64,000 bases of DNA from Odontocerum albicorne (GCA_949825065.1 OX463864.1:16319327-16383326), one strand, 5' to 3'. Counted from the stretch's first letter, positions 10,500 through 21,925 are shown. Numbers and translations are program-made. Notes: generated by a model not told the origin, from the letters alone.

Positions 10500-10830
10500 A
10501 ATAAGCTTCGTAACTCCTATGTTAGCTTCTGACGGCTTCTCTCCATTCCTAACTGCACTCCGCTGGTCGAACGGCAGTTATCAAGGGTAGTCTTGTTGCA
10601 TCTCTCACTTGGTCAGTCATTGGGATTGGGGTTCTTCTTCTTCTCCTTACACGCTTCCAGTAACCACAAACTGTCTCATTGGCCACGAGCAATGTGTCCA
10701 AAAAGTCAGAGGACTCACCAAAGGTCGACATGTGTCGGTGATTCTCAGTTCTTTGAGAATAAAGGAATTAGTTCGTCTTGCTTTCCATGGGATTCGTAAC
10801 ATCCTTCTAAGGCACCACATTTCGAATGCT
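10500..10830 (-). pseudogene. LINE-H C-terminal fragment, frameshifted
   Basis: On the minus strand this aligns with 7441-7759: 'IPWKARRTN' type coding, then a segment matching TGxPLT...RTAE at the low-coordinate end. The reading frame changes at least twice and stops interrupt it, so it is dead. The hAT MITE lies just 12 bases beyond its low-coordinate end. Confidence 0.7.
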
Positions 10831-11058
10831 TGACTCGATTATTATCGCATTACCACAAAATGTGATCTGCAGATTGATTCAGATGCCCGCGAAAATTATA
10901 AAAGGGTGAAGCGAAAAGATTGAAGCTAAAGAGTTTGCAATTAATGTTCCTATGTCCAAAGAGAAATCGGATAGTTCAATAGCTTTGCTACACCCACGGG
11001 CAAGTTAACGTAGATTGTAGAGTTGCATCAGGTGTTCAAAAAGTCCTTATGACTTCTT
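10831..11058. other. Spacer
   Basis: No feature recognised. Confidence 0.3.
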
Positions 11059-11557
11059 CTTCCCAGTATCATTTCAGGTCCCCCCAACATTGAATATCGC
11101 CTGAGAGTAGGCATATTTGTCCCCGGCAGCCCGAAAAAGATCCCTAACTCTCCTTATACCAGTCTAATCACGTATATTCCGGAACCAGGAGATTTGCCTC
11201 CTGCCAACACCTCTTCGACCCTCTATTTTTCCTTGGATGATCAGGTGCAGTAATTTGTACTTTGTTCCTCTAAATACATGATCCAAGTAGGACACCTTTC
11301 GGATTTTAATATTAGTCAGCAACTCTCTATCAACTTTGGCTCTTTGAAGAACCCTCGTGTTGCTGACCATATCCGTCCAGGGTATCCGTAGTATTCTCTG
11401 GTGCATCCACATTTCGAATGATTCCAGTCGGTTTATACTACCAACTTTGAGGGTCCATGATTCCACTCCATGCAATAACACTGACCAAACGTAGCATTTA
11501 ACTAACCGTTGTCGAAGTTTCGAGTTTAGATTATCGTCGTAGAATACCTTATCACTT
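11059..11557 (-). pseudogene. RTE-like retrotransposon C-terminal fragment
   Basis: Minus-strand frame with 'RLVKCYVWSVLLHGVESWTL' (the YGxExWTL motif that follows the polymerase core in insect RTE-like elements), then FEMWMHQRILRIPWTD, YLDHVFRG, KIEGRRGVGRRQISW and LFRAAGDKYA. This C-terminal region follows the reverse transcriptase and is thought to act in RNA binding or target-primed synthesis. The polymerase and endonuclease are absent, and an in-frame stop (TGA at about 11162) separates the last ~30 codons (LFRAAGDKYA and beyond) from the rest. Otherwise the frame is clean for over 120 codons. Confidence 0.8.
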
Positions 11558-11992
11558 ATTAATGTTTTATTTGTGGCCGTCAGTCGGGGAGGATTATTTC
11601 ATTAAATATTATTTTACTCTTTTGTATTTCAAATATTGTAATAAAAATAAACAAAGACGAACTAAAACATATAAATGAAAATAAAATGATTTGTTCTACA
11701 ATATTTGGATACATTCCGAAGGCCACACTTAATGGGTTACAAGGCCTCAAGTTCTCCACTCCTGAGTTACTTTTTAAACCTGATAAAAAGGCTGTTTGTT
11801 TGTAAGGCTAGATTTATCTTGTTTTTTTTTATTTTCTTGTCTTGTTGTTATACTTCATGTAAATTGGACATATTGATTAGATGTGATTGATATAAATATA
11901 CCTTCGATAAAATTCCTTATTTTTTTGGGTGAATTAAATTGACAGATTATTGAAAGTCAATTAATAATTTTTGTGATACAATCAGACGACCT
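11558..11992. other. Spacer
   Basis: AT-rich; no gene recognised. Confidence 0.35.
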
Positions 11993-12100
11993 CCATAGCC
12001 TAGTTGAAAAGACGTCAGTTTTCCAGCTCGGGATTAAGAGATCGATTCAGATTGGTACCATTTTTTTTTTCAAAGGTGTTTCCAGTTTTTGGTGACATTT
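11993..12100 (+). mobile_element. SINE-A, diverged head
   Basis: Head reads 'cgacctccatagcctagttg', then a weakened box B ('agatcgattcagattgg'), a T tract and a decayed tail. Old copy. Confidence 0.6.
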
Positions 12101-12118
12101 GCAAACACTTTGTTTAAC

Positions 12119-12305
12119 TGTTTTTTTTTTAATTAATTTATTTATTTATTATTACACATGACAAGAAATATACACAATTTGCGAAAAAACAACAGGTAAT
12201 TTGATTTGGACATACAATTTTAATGGGTCTGGGTTTGTTGCCTTTCATTTGTCGTATCCCCAGTAAACTAGGCTTTTGCCTGTATCTCACTGAGGATGAT
12301 TCAAG
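12119..12305 (-). mobile_element. Family D repeat
   Basis: Minus-strand copy: starts in the 'aattaattta' tail and runs through 'gacaagaaatatacacaatt' to 'cctgtatctcactgaggat'. 5'-truncated. Confidence 0.75.
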
Positions 12306-12419
12306 TATTTTTTCTCCACTGTGTAACTCTTGTCTGGTTAATTCGAATAGATTACAGTATGGCAACAAATTCATCATTTGTATATTTTACAATAAAGTAT
12401 TAAAATAAATAAACAAATA

Positions 12420-12899
12420 CTGGGTGTCACAAAAAATGTATCCACACTTTAATAGCTGATAGCTTATTTATTTTTTGTTTTGTTTTAGATTTAACCGTTG
12501 AAAAATAATGACTGAAACCAGACTATCATAAGTTTTAAACAAAGAAAGTTAATTTTGAAGTGCTACTGGATGTACGAGAACGCGGTAGAAGCACAAAGAC
12601 CGGGAAGTCTGGCGAACAGATGTTCTTGAATTTTGACGATACGTTTCCAATACCTTTTCTTCAATGGCAGCGCTCGTCGATGTTCTTGGTCTTCCGGAAC
12701 GTTGTTTATGGACATTCTGAACAGTTCCATCTGCTTCAAACTTATCTCTAATTAGTTTGATAGTAAGTTTGACAACAGGCGCTAAGTATAAAAAATACAT
12801 TAATGTAGTTTATTGTGAACGTTGAAAGGGAACTGTATGTTAATAAATACAGACTTTATAATCATTAAAATTGTGAATACATTTTTTTGCGACACACTG
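12420..12899 (-). mobile_element. Deleted Tc1/mariner-type element
   Basis: About 480 bp flanked by TA (12418-12419 and 12900-12901). Termini are 'ctgggtgtcacaaaaaatgt' and, reverse complemented, 'cagtgtgtcgcaaaaaaatg', continuing to '(a)ttCAC', with a few mismatches. On the minus strand about 12549-12760 encodes a helix-turn-helix transposase N-terminus: KFEADGTVQNVHKQRSGRPR, then TSTSAAIEEKVLETY and SRTSVRQTSR. The GRPR linker is typical of Tc1/mariner DNA-binding domains. The DDE catalytic domain is absent. Confidence 0.75.
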
Positions 12900-12901
12900 T
12901 A

Positions 12902-13294
12902 TATTAGGTTCATCCATAATCTATTTATTGCCTTCCAATATCCTTCATTAGTTTTCTGGTGTGTTACTCGTATGTATTTGTTGTTTGTTTTCTAGAGGTT
13001 TTGTAATTATTTGCGAAGAGTAGAATGTCGTTTAAAAATAATAGACGCTCTAGTTCTACTGTAGCTACCAGATGTCATTTGTTATTCTCTACTTAAAAAA
13101 TTTAAAGTAAATTCTGATTTATTAGATTTGGGGTATTCCTGAAGCTGTGTACAATATTTACAATATATTTCTTGAATGCTTTTAATCGATTAATATTCAA
13201 TCTTTGTTTTAAATTAACGTTTATTTTCTCGAGTAACACTTTCATTTGATCAATCTTTGTCTACCTCAAATATATATGAATAGAGTGTACAGCT
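12902..13294. other. Spacer
   Basis: No gene recognised; one TACTCGTA octamer at 12965. Confidence 0.35.
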
Positions 13295-13298
13295 TTAA

Positions 13299-13514
13299 CA
13301 CTTGCCCGCCCTGTGATGGATAGCGAGTGACCAGGACTTATATTTTATTTTATTATTTGACGTTTTAATACATAATAAAATGATTTTTATAGCTAATTAC
13401 ACAAAATAACCGAGCAGATTTTGCATAATTTTAATTTAAAACATACATTTTTTTCTGGGCTCTTAGCGTCCAGCACCGTGGCTGGCGGAATTGTTTAGCA
13501 CAGTAAGGCAAGTG
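13299..13514. mobile_element. TTAA-flanked MITE (216 bp), copy 1
   Basis: Bounded by TTAA at 13295-13298 and 13515-13518, with short terminal inverted repeats CACTTGCC and GGCAAGTG. An internal palindrome-prone block 'ccagcaccgtggctgg' is present. TTAA target duplication points to the piggyBac group. Copy 2 lies in opposite orientation at 18620-18833. Confidence 0.85.
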
Positions 13515-13589
13515 TTAAGAAGCTCTTGAAGATAACCCTTTTTCTTATTAAAAAATATGTTTGCATATTATTACTACACATATACACTA

Positions 13590-13830
13590 CATTCCACCTA
13601 AAGCCGAATGTATAATTAATCACACATACAAGATCTAAAATGCTCTCTAAGCAGTTCAACTTCCTTTGGTAAGTTTTTTGTGTTTTTTTTTAATAAATAT
13701 TATTTTCTAAAATATGCAGATGCGGGATAGTTCTAAAACTCATGACCGCAGTCATCAACTTCCTATTCTTACACTCAACTTGTTATTTAATAATATTTTT
13801 AATCTGTCAATAAAAGTGTGGCTGGAGAGA
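13590..13830 (+). mobile_element. LINE-M tail
   Basis: Blocks 'cctaaagccgaatgtat', 'atatgcagatgcgg' and 'cttcctattcttacactcaa' match the other LINE-M 3' tails in the same order. Confidence 0.7.
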
Positions 13831-13984
13831 AATTGCTGTATAACAATAATCCAGGCAGATGTACGACGTATAATGTAACCATATGCAAAAAATATATTTA
13901 ATTAAAAATCAATACAAAATATCAATATTGAGAAATCTAAAATATTCGTCATTTCAGCTTTCCTTTGAAGTGACAGAAAATGTA

Positions 13985-15010
13985 GTCGTACATATCGTAT
14001 AAACAAAGCTTACAAAATATTTTAATCAAACATTAAATATTTATTATTACAAAAAATATCCATTCGTTATGTAAAATAATCTAAATATTTATTCATCAAA
14101 TAGTCGTAAATATCTCTAGCTATTATAAAAAAATCGATTTATCTAAATATAACTTCTGAGTACAATAATATTTTCATTTCAGGAAATATAAACTGTATTT
14201 GTTAATTATTAAGACAACTGGTATGTGGTATTATAAACATATTCATTGTATCCCCCAATCTATGCAATCCCTTAATCAAAGCGTACAAAACATTTTTATC
14301 AAATATTATAGTCGTTAATATGTCTAGCTGTTATAAAAAATCGATTTAGCTAAATATAACTTCTGAGTAGAACATTCTTTTTATTTCAGGAAATATAAAT
14401 GGTATTCGTTAATAATTTACATCATGTGGTATTTTAAAAAAAGATATTCATCGTGTTACCAAATCTGTGTAATCCCTTAAACAAAGAGTACAAAATATTT
14501 TCATCAAACATTAAACATTTATTTCGACCAAAAAAATCCATTCGTTATGTAAAAAATCTAAATATTTATTCATCAAATAGTCGTTAATATCGCTAGCTTT
14601 TGTAAAAATTGATTTAGCTAAATATAACTCCAGAGTAGAACTATATTTTTATTTCAGGAAATATTAATGGTATTTGTTAACAATTTAGACTACTGGTATG
14701 TGGTATTATTGTGGTATACCATAAATATATTTATCGTGTTCCACAATCTGTGAAATCCCTTAAACAAAGCTTAGAAAACATTTTTATCGTACATTAAATA
14801 TTTATTCCGACGAAATATATCCATTCGTTATGTAAAAAAAACTAAATATTTATTCATCAAATAGTCGTTAATATCTCTAACATAGCTGTTGTAAAAAATC
14901 GATTAATCTAAATATAACTTCCGAGTAGAACACTATTTTTATTTCAGGAAATATAAATGGTATTTGCCAACATTTTAGACTATGTGGTATTTTAATAAAT
15001 AGTTAGCTAT
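13985..15010. repeat. Satellite, about 4 units of ~270-285 bp
   Basis: Landmark 'tagtcgttaatat' recurs at about 14101, 14309, 14578 and 14862 (the first interval is shortened by an internal deletion). Each unit contains 'tttatttcaggaaatata', 'ccattcgttatgtaaaa' and 'aatatttattcatcaaatag'. Units are 80-90% alike by eye. No coding potential. Confidence 0.9.
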
Positions 15011-15377
15011 TTAAAAATAGGCGTTGTTAAAAATAAAGAAAAAAAAACTACATAACTCGAGTTCAAAGCCCCTGAACGTAATTGTGAAAATAATAATTAT
15101 TAAGTTTAATAACTATGTTAAAATACGGGAAATGCAAATTAGATGCAATGGATTGCCTTGGCGAGTGCTACCGGCTGCAAATTAAGACTGAGTGGACAGT
15201 CTGTTACTCTGTTACACACTTTAATGTTCGATTTTGATACTTTATTATAATATTTAATTATGTCTCCGAGTTTGATAATTTTAAAGGCCTAGCCAGGGGC
15301 GAAAGTTGATTAGAAACGGCCTCGAAATTGACTTTTGAAACGAAGCTCAAATAATTATTCTTACTTGAATGGAGAGG
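15011..15377. other. Spacer
   Basis: No gene recognised. Confidence 0.35.
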
Positions 15378-15590
15378 TCTCCGTGGCCTTGTTGATAAGA
15401 TACTTGTCTTCAAACAGGCTGGTTACCGGTTCGCTTGCCGTTGGACCCTTTTTTTTTAAAGGGTTAGTTTGGTTTTCACTTAATGCCTGTGAAATATATA
15501 TCTGAATGTTTGGAGAAGATTGCCACATGGTACTCATCCTGTTAAGTTATACGGTAAATAACAAACACATAATAGAATACAATACGATGA
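15378..15590 (+). mobile_element. SINE-A copy
   Basis: Head 'gaggtctccgtggccttgtt' with box-B-like 'ggttcgcttgccg', linker T tract, then tail 'gagaagattgccacatgg' and 'aatacaatacgatgacgaa'. Confidence 0.75.
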
Positions 15591-15694
15591 CGAACTCTCA
15601 TTTATATGCTTACTTCAGTGGTTCTTAACTGGGCTTGATTAGCGTAATAAATACAATGAGGAATTTCAACTGTAGTCTGCCACATACAAAAGCG

Positions 15695-15790
15695 ACCTCC
15701 ACAGTTGGTAAGACGCCTGTCTTATTCCCGATGGTTTCAAGATCGATTCCTGATGGTACCTAAAAAAAGTATCTTTCAAAATGAATACAT
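15695..15790 (+). mobile_element. SINE-A head only
   Basis: Head 'gcgacctccacagttggtaa' with 'caagatcgattcctgatgg' as the decayed box B; the tail is missing. Confidence 0.65.
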
Positions 15791-15849
15791 GCTCGAAGTG
15801 TGCGAGTGTTATTGGTAGTCCACGTACGGTGACTTGACAACAAGTAGGA

Positions 15850-16075
15850 TGACTTGGTGAAGTTAGCATGACACCTGTTTTTCAAACCGGAGTTTGCTGG
15901 TTCAATAATCGTTGATACCCAATTTTTTAAATATGTGTTCTGATTTTTAATAGTTTTTTTTTCACTTGATGCCTTGCTAACATCATTGTAGATGGTTGTA
16001 AAAGATTACTACGTGATAATAAAACCGCGAGGTGGTACTGTATACAACGAAAGTATAATACAATACAATATGACG
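15850..16075 (+). mobile_element. SINE-A copy, diverged head
   Basis: Head from 'tgacttggtgaagttagcat' and tail with 'gtactgtatacaacgaaagt'. Three SINE-A copies in the same orientation lie within 700 bp, so this is a local cluster. Confidence 0.7.
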
Positions 16076-16989
16076 AAGAAGTGTCAGTTATGCACCTACA
16101 CCAGTGGTTCTTAAACCATAGGCTAAATAGTTACAGTAGATAATGGTGCTTTCATTACCAATTCGGATAAGTTAAATTAAGCCTGGTCAAAACGTGAGTC
16201 GTATGTGTCCCGCCTGGGTGTTTTGTGAGGCCCGCTAGCTAAATCGTGAAAAAATGACAGTAAAAAAAATAGTTATGTCAAACAATTGTGATAAGTTCAT
16301 ATATTAAGTTTTTATTGTCATTGTACCTGGGAGCCAACCCTCTGCCACTCGGTTATATAATAAGCGTACAATGTGTGGTCTAAATCTGCCCATGCCAGAC
16401 ACTTCGACACGTTTTCGAGCATATGCGGAGATCTAGAAGTCTGTCCAGGAGTCCAATCAACGCCGTCTTATGTTCGGCTGTAAGCAGTCACATCACAGGC
16501 TGATATTCAAAAAGAGTTTAATTAGCTACCACCAGTCCGATCGATGGACTTCCTGATGTCAAGCGAATATACGAGTACAGTTGGCGTTCATAGTTCGTCC
16601 AGAACATTCTAGGTGAATAGATTCAGCCTTCGAAATATCAGCCCCCTGGTACTGAACATAATTAACGAGCTGAATTATACTCAAAAGACTGAGTTAGCTG
16701 AATTGTGTTCATTTCACATTTTGATTTGCTTATTATATTTAAAAAAAATCCGAAAAGCCTGTTATGACACGTGGCGTACAAAAATTGCCACCCGTATGTC
16801 AAATCATTCAATAAAAAATATCAAATTAATAAAAATGCTAGAAAAAAGTAGTTTTCATACAATTTTCGAGATCAGTTCAAAAGGGAAGAAGACTAATAAA
16901 GCATCTAAGGAGTTTTTTTTTTCAGTGCAATCACATTTATTGTTTCTCGACTCGTATATGAGGGTTGAATGCTTTTTGCATAATATGCA
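16076..16989. other. Spacer
   Basis: No gene recognised. A long plus-strand frame (16613-17077) ends in KGPKMDPCGV, which is the antisense of a reverse transcriptase motif and so is not itself a gene. Confidence 0.4.
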
Positions 16990-17150
16990 ATATAAAGCAA
17001 AACGCATTCAACCATATATTAATATTATTAACCCTACGAAAGGTCCTAAAATGGATCCCTGTGGCGTCCCGTCTTGAAATCCACATTCGTTTGTTTTGTA
17101 ACCTTTTAAAAACTGACGCATAAAAGTCATACTATACAATGTTCAAGGTC
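16990..17150 (-). pseudogene. Non-LTR reverse transcriptase fragment (GTPQGSILGP motif)
   Basis: Minus-strand translation over about 17130-17000 reads RQFLKGYKTNECGF, then GTPQGSILGPF. GxPQGSxLGPxLF is the diagnostic conserved block of non-LTR reverse transcriptases upstream of the FADD active site. After GPF the frame diverges and stops, so only about 45 codons survive. It might belong to one of the LINE families seen here, but this part does not overlap their C-terminal fragments. Confidence 0.8.
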
Positions 17151-17564
17151 GTTTGAAAAAACCGTACCTATTTCCCTTTCTCATCTACGGAAGCAGATAT
17201 TATCACCTCGAGCTTTATTAGACGTAATACTAATAATTGATCAGCCGTTGTTGACTGTTGTCGGACAACTTTTCTAATATAGATCTGTCTATCCGACTAT
17301 TGTATGCAGATATGATAAGACCTCCGCGGTCTGATTCGGACGTGTCACTATCCACCGTCCAGTCTCCGGCCGGTGGCCCGGTACCACATGCGGACCGACC
17401 GAAGGCGACCTTGTGGTGACCGGTATTGCTTGTCTCCAAGTACATGTGAATAATATTATAATACACTTTCATATTCTACTGTCAATGTCCAACAATCAAT
17501 CGTTTATGACCGGCCGGCATTTTATTTCAATTGTATGTACAAAAATATTATTTGTATAAAATCT
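17151..17564. other. Spacer with a GC-richer patch
   Basis: Positions about 17320-17420 are GC-rich ('gtctccggccggtggcccgg'). No gene recognised. Confidence 0.35.
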
Positions 17565-18100
17565 TTGATAAATACATAATACCATCAAGCCACTTCCCTA
17601 TCGGGGTAGGTAGAGAGAGAGGAGAGAGCGCTAGAATTTCTTATCACAACATACACCCTTCGCCTTTTCCATATCCATACAACTCAAACAATTTATTTGC
17701 CTTTTAAATTACCTTAATTTAAAATAGCACGCGCGTAATCCAACCACACCTTCCTTGTTCTTTCTCTACTACGCTTTTCAATTACATTTGCACTGTATAT
17801 TTGTGTTGTAAGTCTTTCTTCTGAAATATATCGCATTCCTTTGTTCCAAATGTCCAAACAATCTCAGAGTGACCTTCTTGATCTTACTTAATACATCCCC
17901 TTAAGTTTATATTCATCCCATATAAGTTCATTCCATATTCTATTGTACATTGTCACCCCCTGTATTATTTTCCGAGTACACATTTTAACAGTATTTATTC
18001 GACTCTTATCAATACTATATTTTTCCCATTTCACTTATATAATTCAAAGTTGGTATTAAACTACTGTTAGGGATTGTCATCTTATTAGATTTTGATACTG
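17565..18100 (-). pseudogene. LINE-F 3' region, heavily decayed
   Basis: On the minus strand the ending is 'gataggga agtggc' type, preceded by segments matching the RGRP..VWLD region of LINE-F and by the RT connection. Same layout as 27535-27960. Many stops; not codable. Confidence 0.65.
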
Positions 18101-18404
18101 TCCGGTTCGAATATATATATATATATATAGTATGTGTTTGTGCCCCATTGGCTTTGATTCATATCGTTCTTCATCCGGGTTAAGGATGTAACATGAAAAT
18201 CTTCCAATCTGACAAGCCGACGACAAAACAAAGAAGTTAGTGACTTCTCAAGCAAGATGATGTGAGGCAACCTTGTCCCTAGACCCTTATCAGGCCTAGT
18301 CCATTACACTCTTGTGTCCCAAAGGACTGATCTGGTCCCAAGGTCTGTTATAATACTGCCCTCAGTTTGATTTGTTAATGATATATTGGAGAGACAATAC
18401 ATGT
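18101..18404. other. Spacer with short TA tract
   Basis: A (TA) run lies at about 18112-18128. No gene recognised. Confidence 0.35.
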
Positions 18405-19160
18405 TAATACAACTTCATTTATTTTTCAAGTCCTTTCCATTTTACAGGTTTCACTATGCTTTGGATTTACAAGGACCAAACATAACAAGTAAAAAAATAT
18501 GTACGTGTATAGTACAATTCAAAATTTTAAGACTTATTTTATTAAAACACTACAGCAAAATTTGACGTATAAAAATTAAACTATTTCAAGTATTACACTA
18601 AATTTAAGAGTTTTTTTAACACTTGCCTTACTGTGCTAAAAAATTCCGCCAGCCACGGTGCTGGACGCTAAGCGTCCAGTGAAAATGTATGTTTTAAATT
18701 AAAATTATGCAAAATCTGCTGAGTTATTTTTTGTAATTTGCTATAAAAATAATTTTATTATGTATTAAAACGTCAAATAATCAAATAAATTATAAGTCTT
18801 GGTCACTCGCTATCCATCACAGGGTGGCAAGAGTTAAGGGAGCTGAGCGACATATGAAATGCGTCTATATGACGACACATACGTTAAAAGTGTGATTGTT
18901 CTACCTACCGGCATCTCCAAAGGCAGGTTGATTCGAATTATAGGTTGATAGAACAATCTATGGGAGCATTGTCGCAGATAATTATCCGGAACATACAAAC
19001 CAAGACTGTTCAGGACGGATGGGTTAACTAGATTATCCCAGAGCAAACAAAAAGTGGACACCCAATCGAATAGATCTTCCATTCTCTAATGATCTGTAAC
19101 TAAGCATCCCCAGTAAAAAGACATTTGGATAAAATCAGGGAAAATATCAATACTCTCTCA
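18405..19160 (-). pseudogene. LINE-L C-terminus and 3' UTR, interrupted by a MITE
   Basis: The minus-strand coding end (about 19082-18838) reads LNSLGLYVPDNYLRQ, then HRLFYQPIIRIN. The pattern LGLYVPxxYxRxRxHxLFYxPxxRTN is the conserved C-terminus of an insect non-LTR family, repeated at 27265-27510. The 3' UTR (18405-18619) aligns with 34228-34466, and that second copy lacks the MITE at 18620-18833. The comparison therefore supplies a natural empty site. Confidence 0.75.
18620..18833. mobile_element. TTAA-flanked MITE (214 bp), copy 2
   Basis: Flanked by TTAA at 18616-18619 and 18834-18837. Reverse complement of copy 1 at 13299-13514, with termini CACTTGCC and GGCAAGAG. It sits inside LINE-L; the unoccupied paralogue is at about 34460-34470. 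Confidence 0.85.
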
Positions 19161-19462
19161 TGTAGAGACAACGGAGAATTTTTTTCTGAACCCTTTCTAA
19201 CATTTCTAAGAAGCGACTGAAAAAACTCTTAATTTCTAGTCATTAAAATAACGTGTTTAATTCCTGATTTTTCTTTTCCTTTCCTCTCCACCATCCCTAC
19301 CATTTCTTTTGATTGATGATATCTCACTTTATATGAAAAATAATGTTCGGGTGATTGCCCGTCTTTGTGGGGTTCGTGGGCATGTTCTCACGTATATGTT
19401 TATGGATTTCGTGGGGATGGATAGTCATTTGAATGATTTATGCGACCACGTGACTTGCTTAA
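19161..19462. other. Spacer
   Basis: No gene recognised. Confidence 0.3.
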
Positions 19463-19530
19463 TTTACTTCTGTCTGGTTGGTTGGAAGAGATTGTCGCTT
19501 GGCAATAAGCCCGCCAGATTGTATTTGAAA
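19463..19530 (+). mobile_element. SINE-A tail fragment
   Basis: Contains 'ctggttggttggaagagatt' and 'ggcaataagcccgccag'. Confidence 0.7.
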
Positions 19531-19559
19531 TAAAAGTCTTAAATAAATAAATAAGTGTC

Positions 19560-20449
19560 CCTTTGAGCAGTTCCTTCTTCATCACATCGTGATGTTAAAC
19601 TCATAAAAAATAAAGAAGATTTCAATCTTCTAGTGTAGATCGCGCTGGATGGAGACTTATTTTGTCCCTCACAATAGCGTAGACGGTGGAATAATCGAAC
19701 CAATAAAATTAAAAAACCATGTAGCAGAGTACTGCGATTTTTTTTCAAATCCAAGATTTAATAATTATAATACTGAATAGCGAATCGCAACAATAAACAA
19801 AGTCAATGGGGTACTAAAATTAAAAGTACCTAATAATAATTTGAGATACGATCACGTTATCTTTTTTGCAGTCAGTTGCAATGCACATTTAGTTGGTCAA
19901 CTCAACGCAGTAATAAAACGCACTGAAATTGAGTCCAGAAACCGGTTGACAGAGAAAATGTCTTCTGTCTGCGTCACCAAGGCCGACCGTTCCGTACAAC
20001 CGTTCCTACAACACAATAATTACTCCCAATCCAACAGTTTTATATAATAATTCAAGTGGAGCAAAACATAGAGGACCGTATTCATAATTTTCGTTTATTC
20101 TCGTTTTTTTACTCAAAAATTTTCAAATATAAACTGATTTATCCACTTGAAAATATATATTTCACCCAACTAGTTTCAATTCATATTTGACTCATCTTCA
20201 GGGATACTCCAAACTGCCTAAATTTGAAACGAGTACAACACCACAAATAAACTTTAGGGTTAAGTTTTGACAACATTGAGAAAAAGGAGGTAAAACCCCG
20301 TATTTCTGGCTAAAATTGAAGAAAATTCAAGTCATTTAGTCGTATTGTCGCGATATTATCAAAAAATATACTTAGAGAATGAGGAAATTTGAAAAATTTG
20401 CCTTAATGCTGTCCATGAATTTTTTCAGACTGTCCGGTTTCAGTATATT
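19560..20449. other. Spacer with one duplicated block
   Basis: Positions about 19595-19660 match 40205-40265 ('gatcttctagt.tagatcg', 'ctggatgg'), so both are copies of an unclassified repeat. Otherwise no gene recognised. Confidence 0.35.
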
Positions 20450-20640
20450 TTGTTAAGTTTCTTCAATGCGTACAATTTCAGATACATGACTTGCTTTTAT
20501 ACATTATTTTTGTACTCTATAATACGTGTGTAACAATACACTACACAAGATATTCTGTTCATTGTCGCACAGCGCAGAACAAGATATTGTCAACATGGAA
20601 AATACAAATGTACCCACAAACCAGCATATATGTTTTAGTG
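20450..20640. repeat. Family K repeat, copy 1 (diverged)
   Basis: Shares 'acatgacttgcttttata', 'gtaacaatac' and 'attgtcaacat.gaaaatac' with 39171-39380 and 39595-39760. Confidence 0.6.
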
Positions 20641-20679
20641 CCCGATTAACTTTATTTACTATCACCACACGCCGTTCAA

Positions 20680-20980
20680 TATTCCTTGTAATCCTTTCAT
20701 AATTTGGGAAAATACTACCTAAAAAGCAGAATGCCTTAAGTTGCTATAATATTTTTTCATTGCACATCCATATAAAGCATTTATTTTCTTTTGTTGTACA
20801 TGCTAAACCATCTAAAAGCGCTTTTTATCATCTTACTTGACACATCAGCCTTAAGTTTACAATAATGCCTAAATACTTAATTAAGTATTCTGTCATACAT
20901 TGTATATTCGCTTCATTTCGTATTAAGCATGCGTTTCTTCATTTCTTCCTAATGTATTCGACCCCTTTCAGTATTTTTTT
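20680..20980 (-). pseudogene. LINE-F fragment, old
   Basis: Minus-strand segments 'cttaagtttacaata', 'tctgtcatacattgta' and 'gtattcgacccctttcagt' match the other LINE-F antisense copies at 17565, 27535 and 43850. No coding frame left. Confidence 0.55.
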
Positions 20981-20984
20981 ATTA

Positions 20985-21200
20985 ATTCCCAGTGGTACCA
21001 AAAAAAGGGTACAAGTTTGGTAAAAGAGTTCGTCTGATAATAACACCCGCACACGCCGAACAGTAGTATTGGCAACACGTTCAATGACAAACCGGGAGTT
21101 GCGTACCTACCCCAGAGGTTTTAAACCTGAAGGCTTGCTTACTGGAGCCGAATACAATATTGTCTCCCGGTTACGCTCTTCAATATGTCTGAAATACTAA
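20985..21200 (+). repeat. SINE-A-associated 3' repeat
   Basis: Blocks 'agtattggcaacacgttcaa' and 'gaggttttaaacctgaaggc' recur at 22000-22130. Part ('ggcttgcttactggagcc', 'gtctcccgg') also follows SINE-A at 42750-42850, so this may be the distal tail of a longer SINE-A variant. Confidence 0.5.
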
Positions 21201-21529
21201 CTCGAATATATCAAAGGGTACCATACGAAACAATATCAAAATATAGTTGAACCACCCTTATTCGTTCTGCGTCTGAATATCTCTATCATTAAAATTTGAA
21301 TGCATTACAATTATACAATGCTCCCATGACATACAATGGCATGCCGAATTCAATAAAGGTAAAGGAAGGAAAACCATTTAGACAGTCGATAGGAGCGTGG
21401 TTGTTATTGCGACAAGAGTTTGAGTACTTGGGCTTTCAGGATGAATGACGTTGGAAAAGATTTGTGTGAGCTCTTGGGTGTGGGTCTCTTTTTGTTGTTT
21501 TAATTTTGTTGTTTTATATTTGTATTTCT
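21201..21529. other. Spacer
   Basis: No gene recognised. Confidence 0.3.
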
Positions 21530-21925
21530 GTATATTTCTGTTTTTATTTTTATGATTGTGTGTGGTATATTATGGGATGAACAATTTTTGGTCTTTCTGG
21601 AGTGATGATGTGTGAGGAGTTTGATTTCGCCTGATGTTTCCAGTTGTAATTAAGTGTCACTGTTTGTCAGGTTGATTACAACGTGCAACGGGGTTTTGTT
21701 TTGGTTTTTATGTAATCGAAAAGAAGAATCGATATATTTTTTCAAACTAAATATCCTCAGTGAGATACAGGCAAAAGCCTAGTTTACTGGGGACACGACA
21801 AATGAAAGGCAACAAACCCAGACCCATTAAAATTGTATGTCCAAATTAAATTACCTGTTGTTTTATCGCAAATTATGTATATTTCTTGTCATGTGTAATA
21901 AATAAATAAAAATAAAAAAATTAAA
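21530..21925 (+). mobile_element. Family D repeat
   Basis: One of the longest D copies, from 'tgtgtggtatattatggga' to the 'aataaataaataaa' end. Closely similar to 3340-3727. Confidence 0.8.

Noticed and set aside
16613..17077. 154-codon plus-strand frame
   Set aside because: Its end (KGPKMDPCGV) is the antisense of the GTPQGSILGP reverse transcriptase motif on the minus strand; the rest is AT-rich low complexity.
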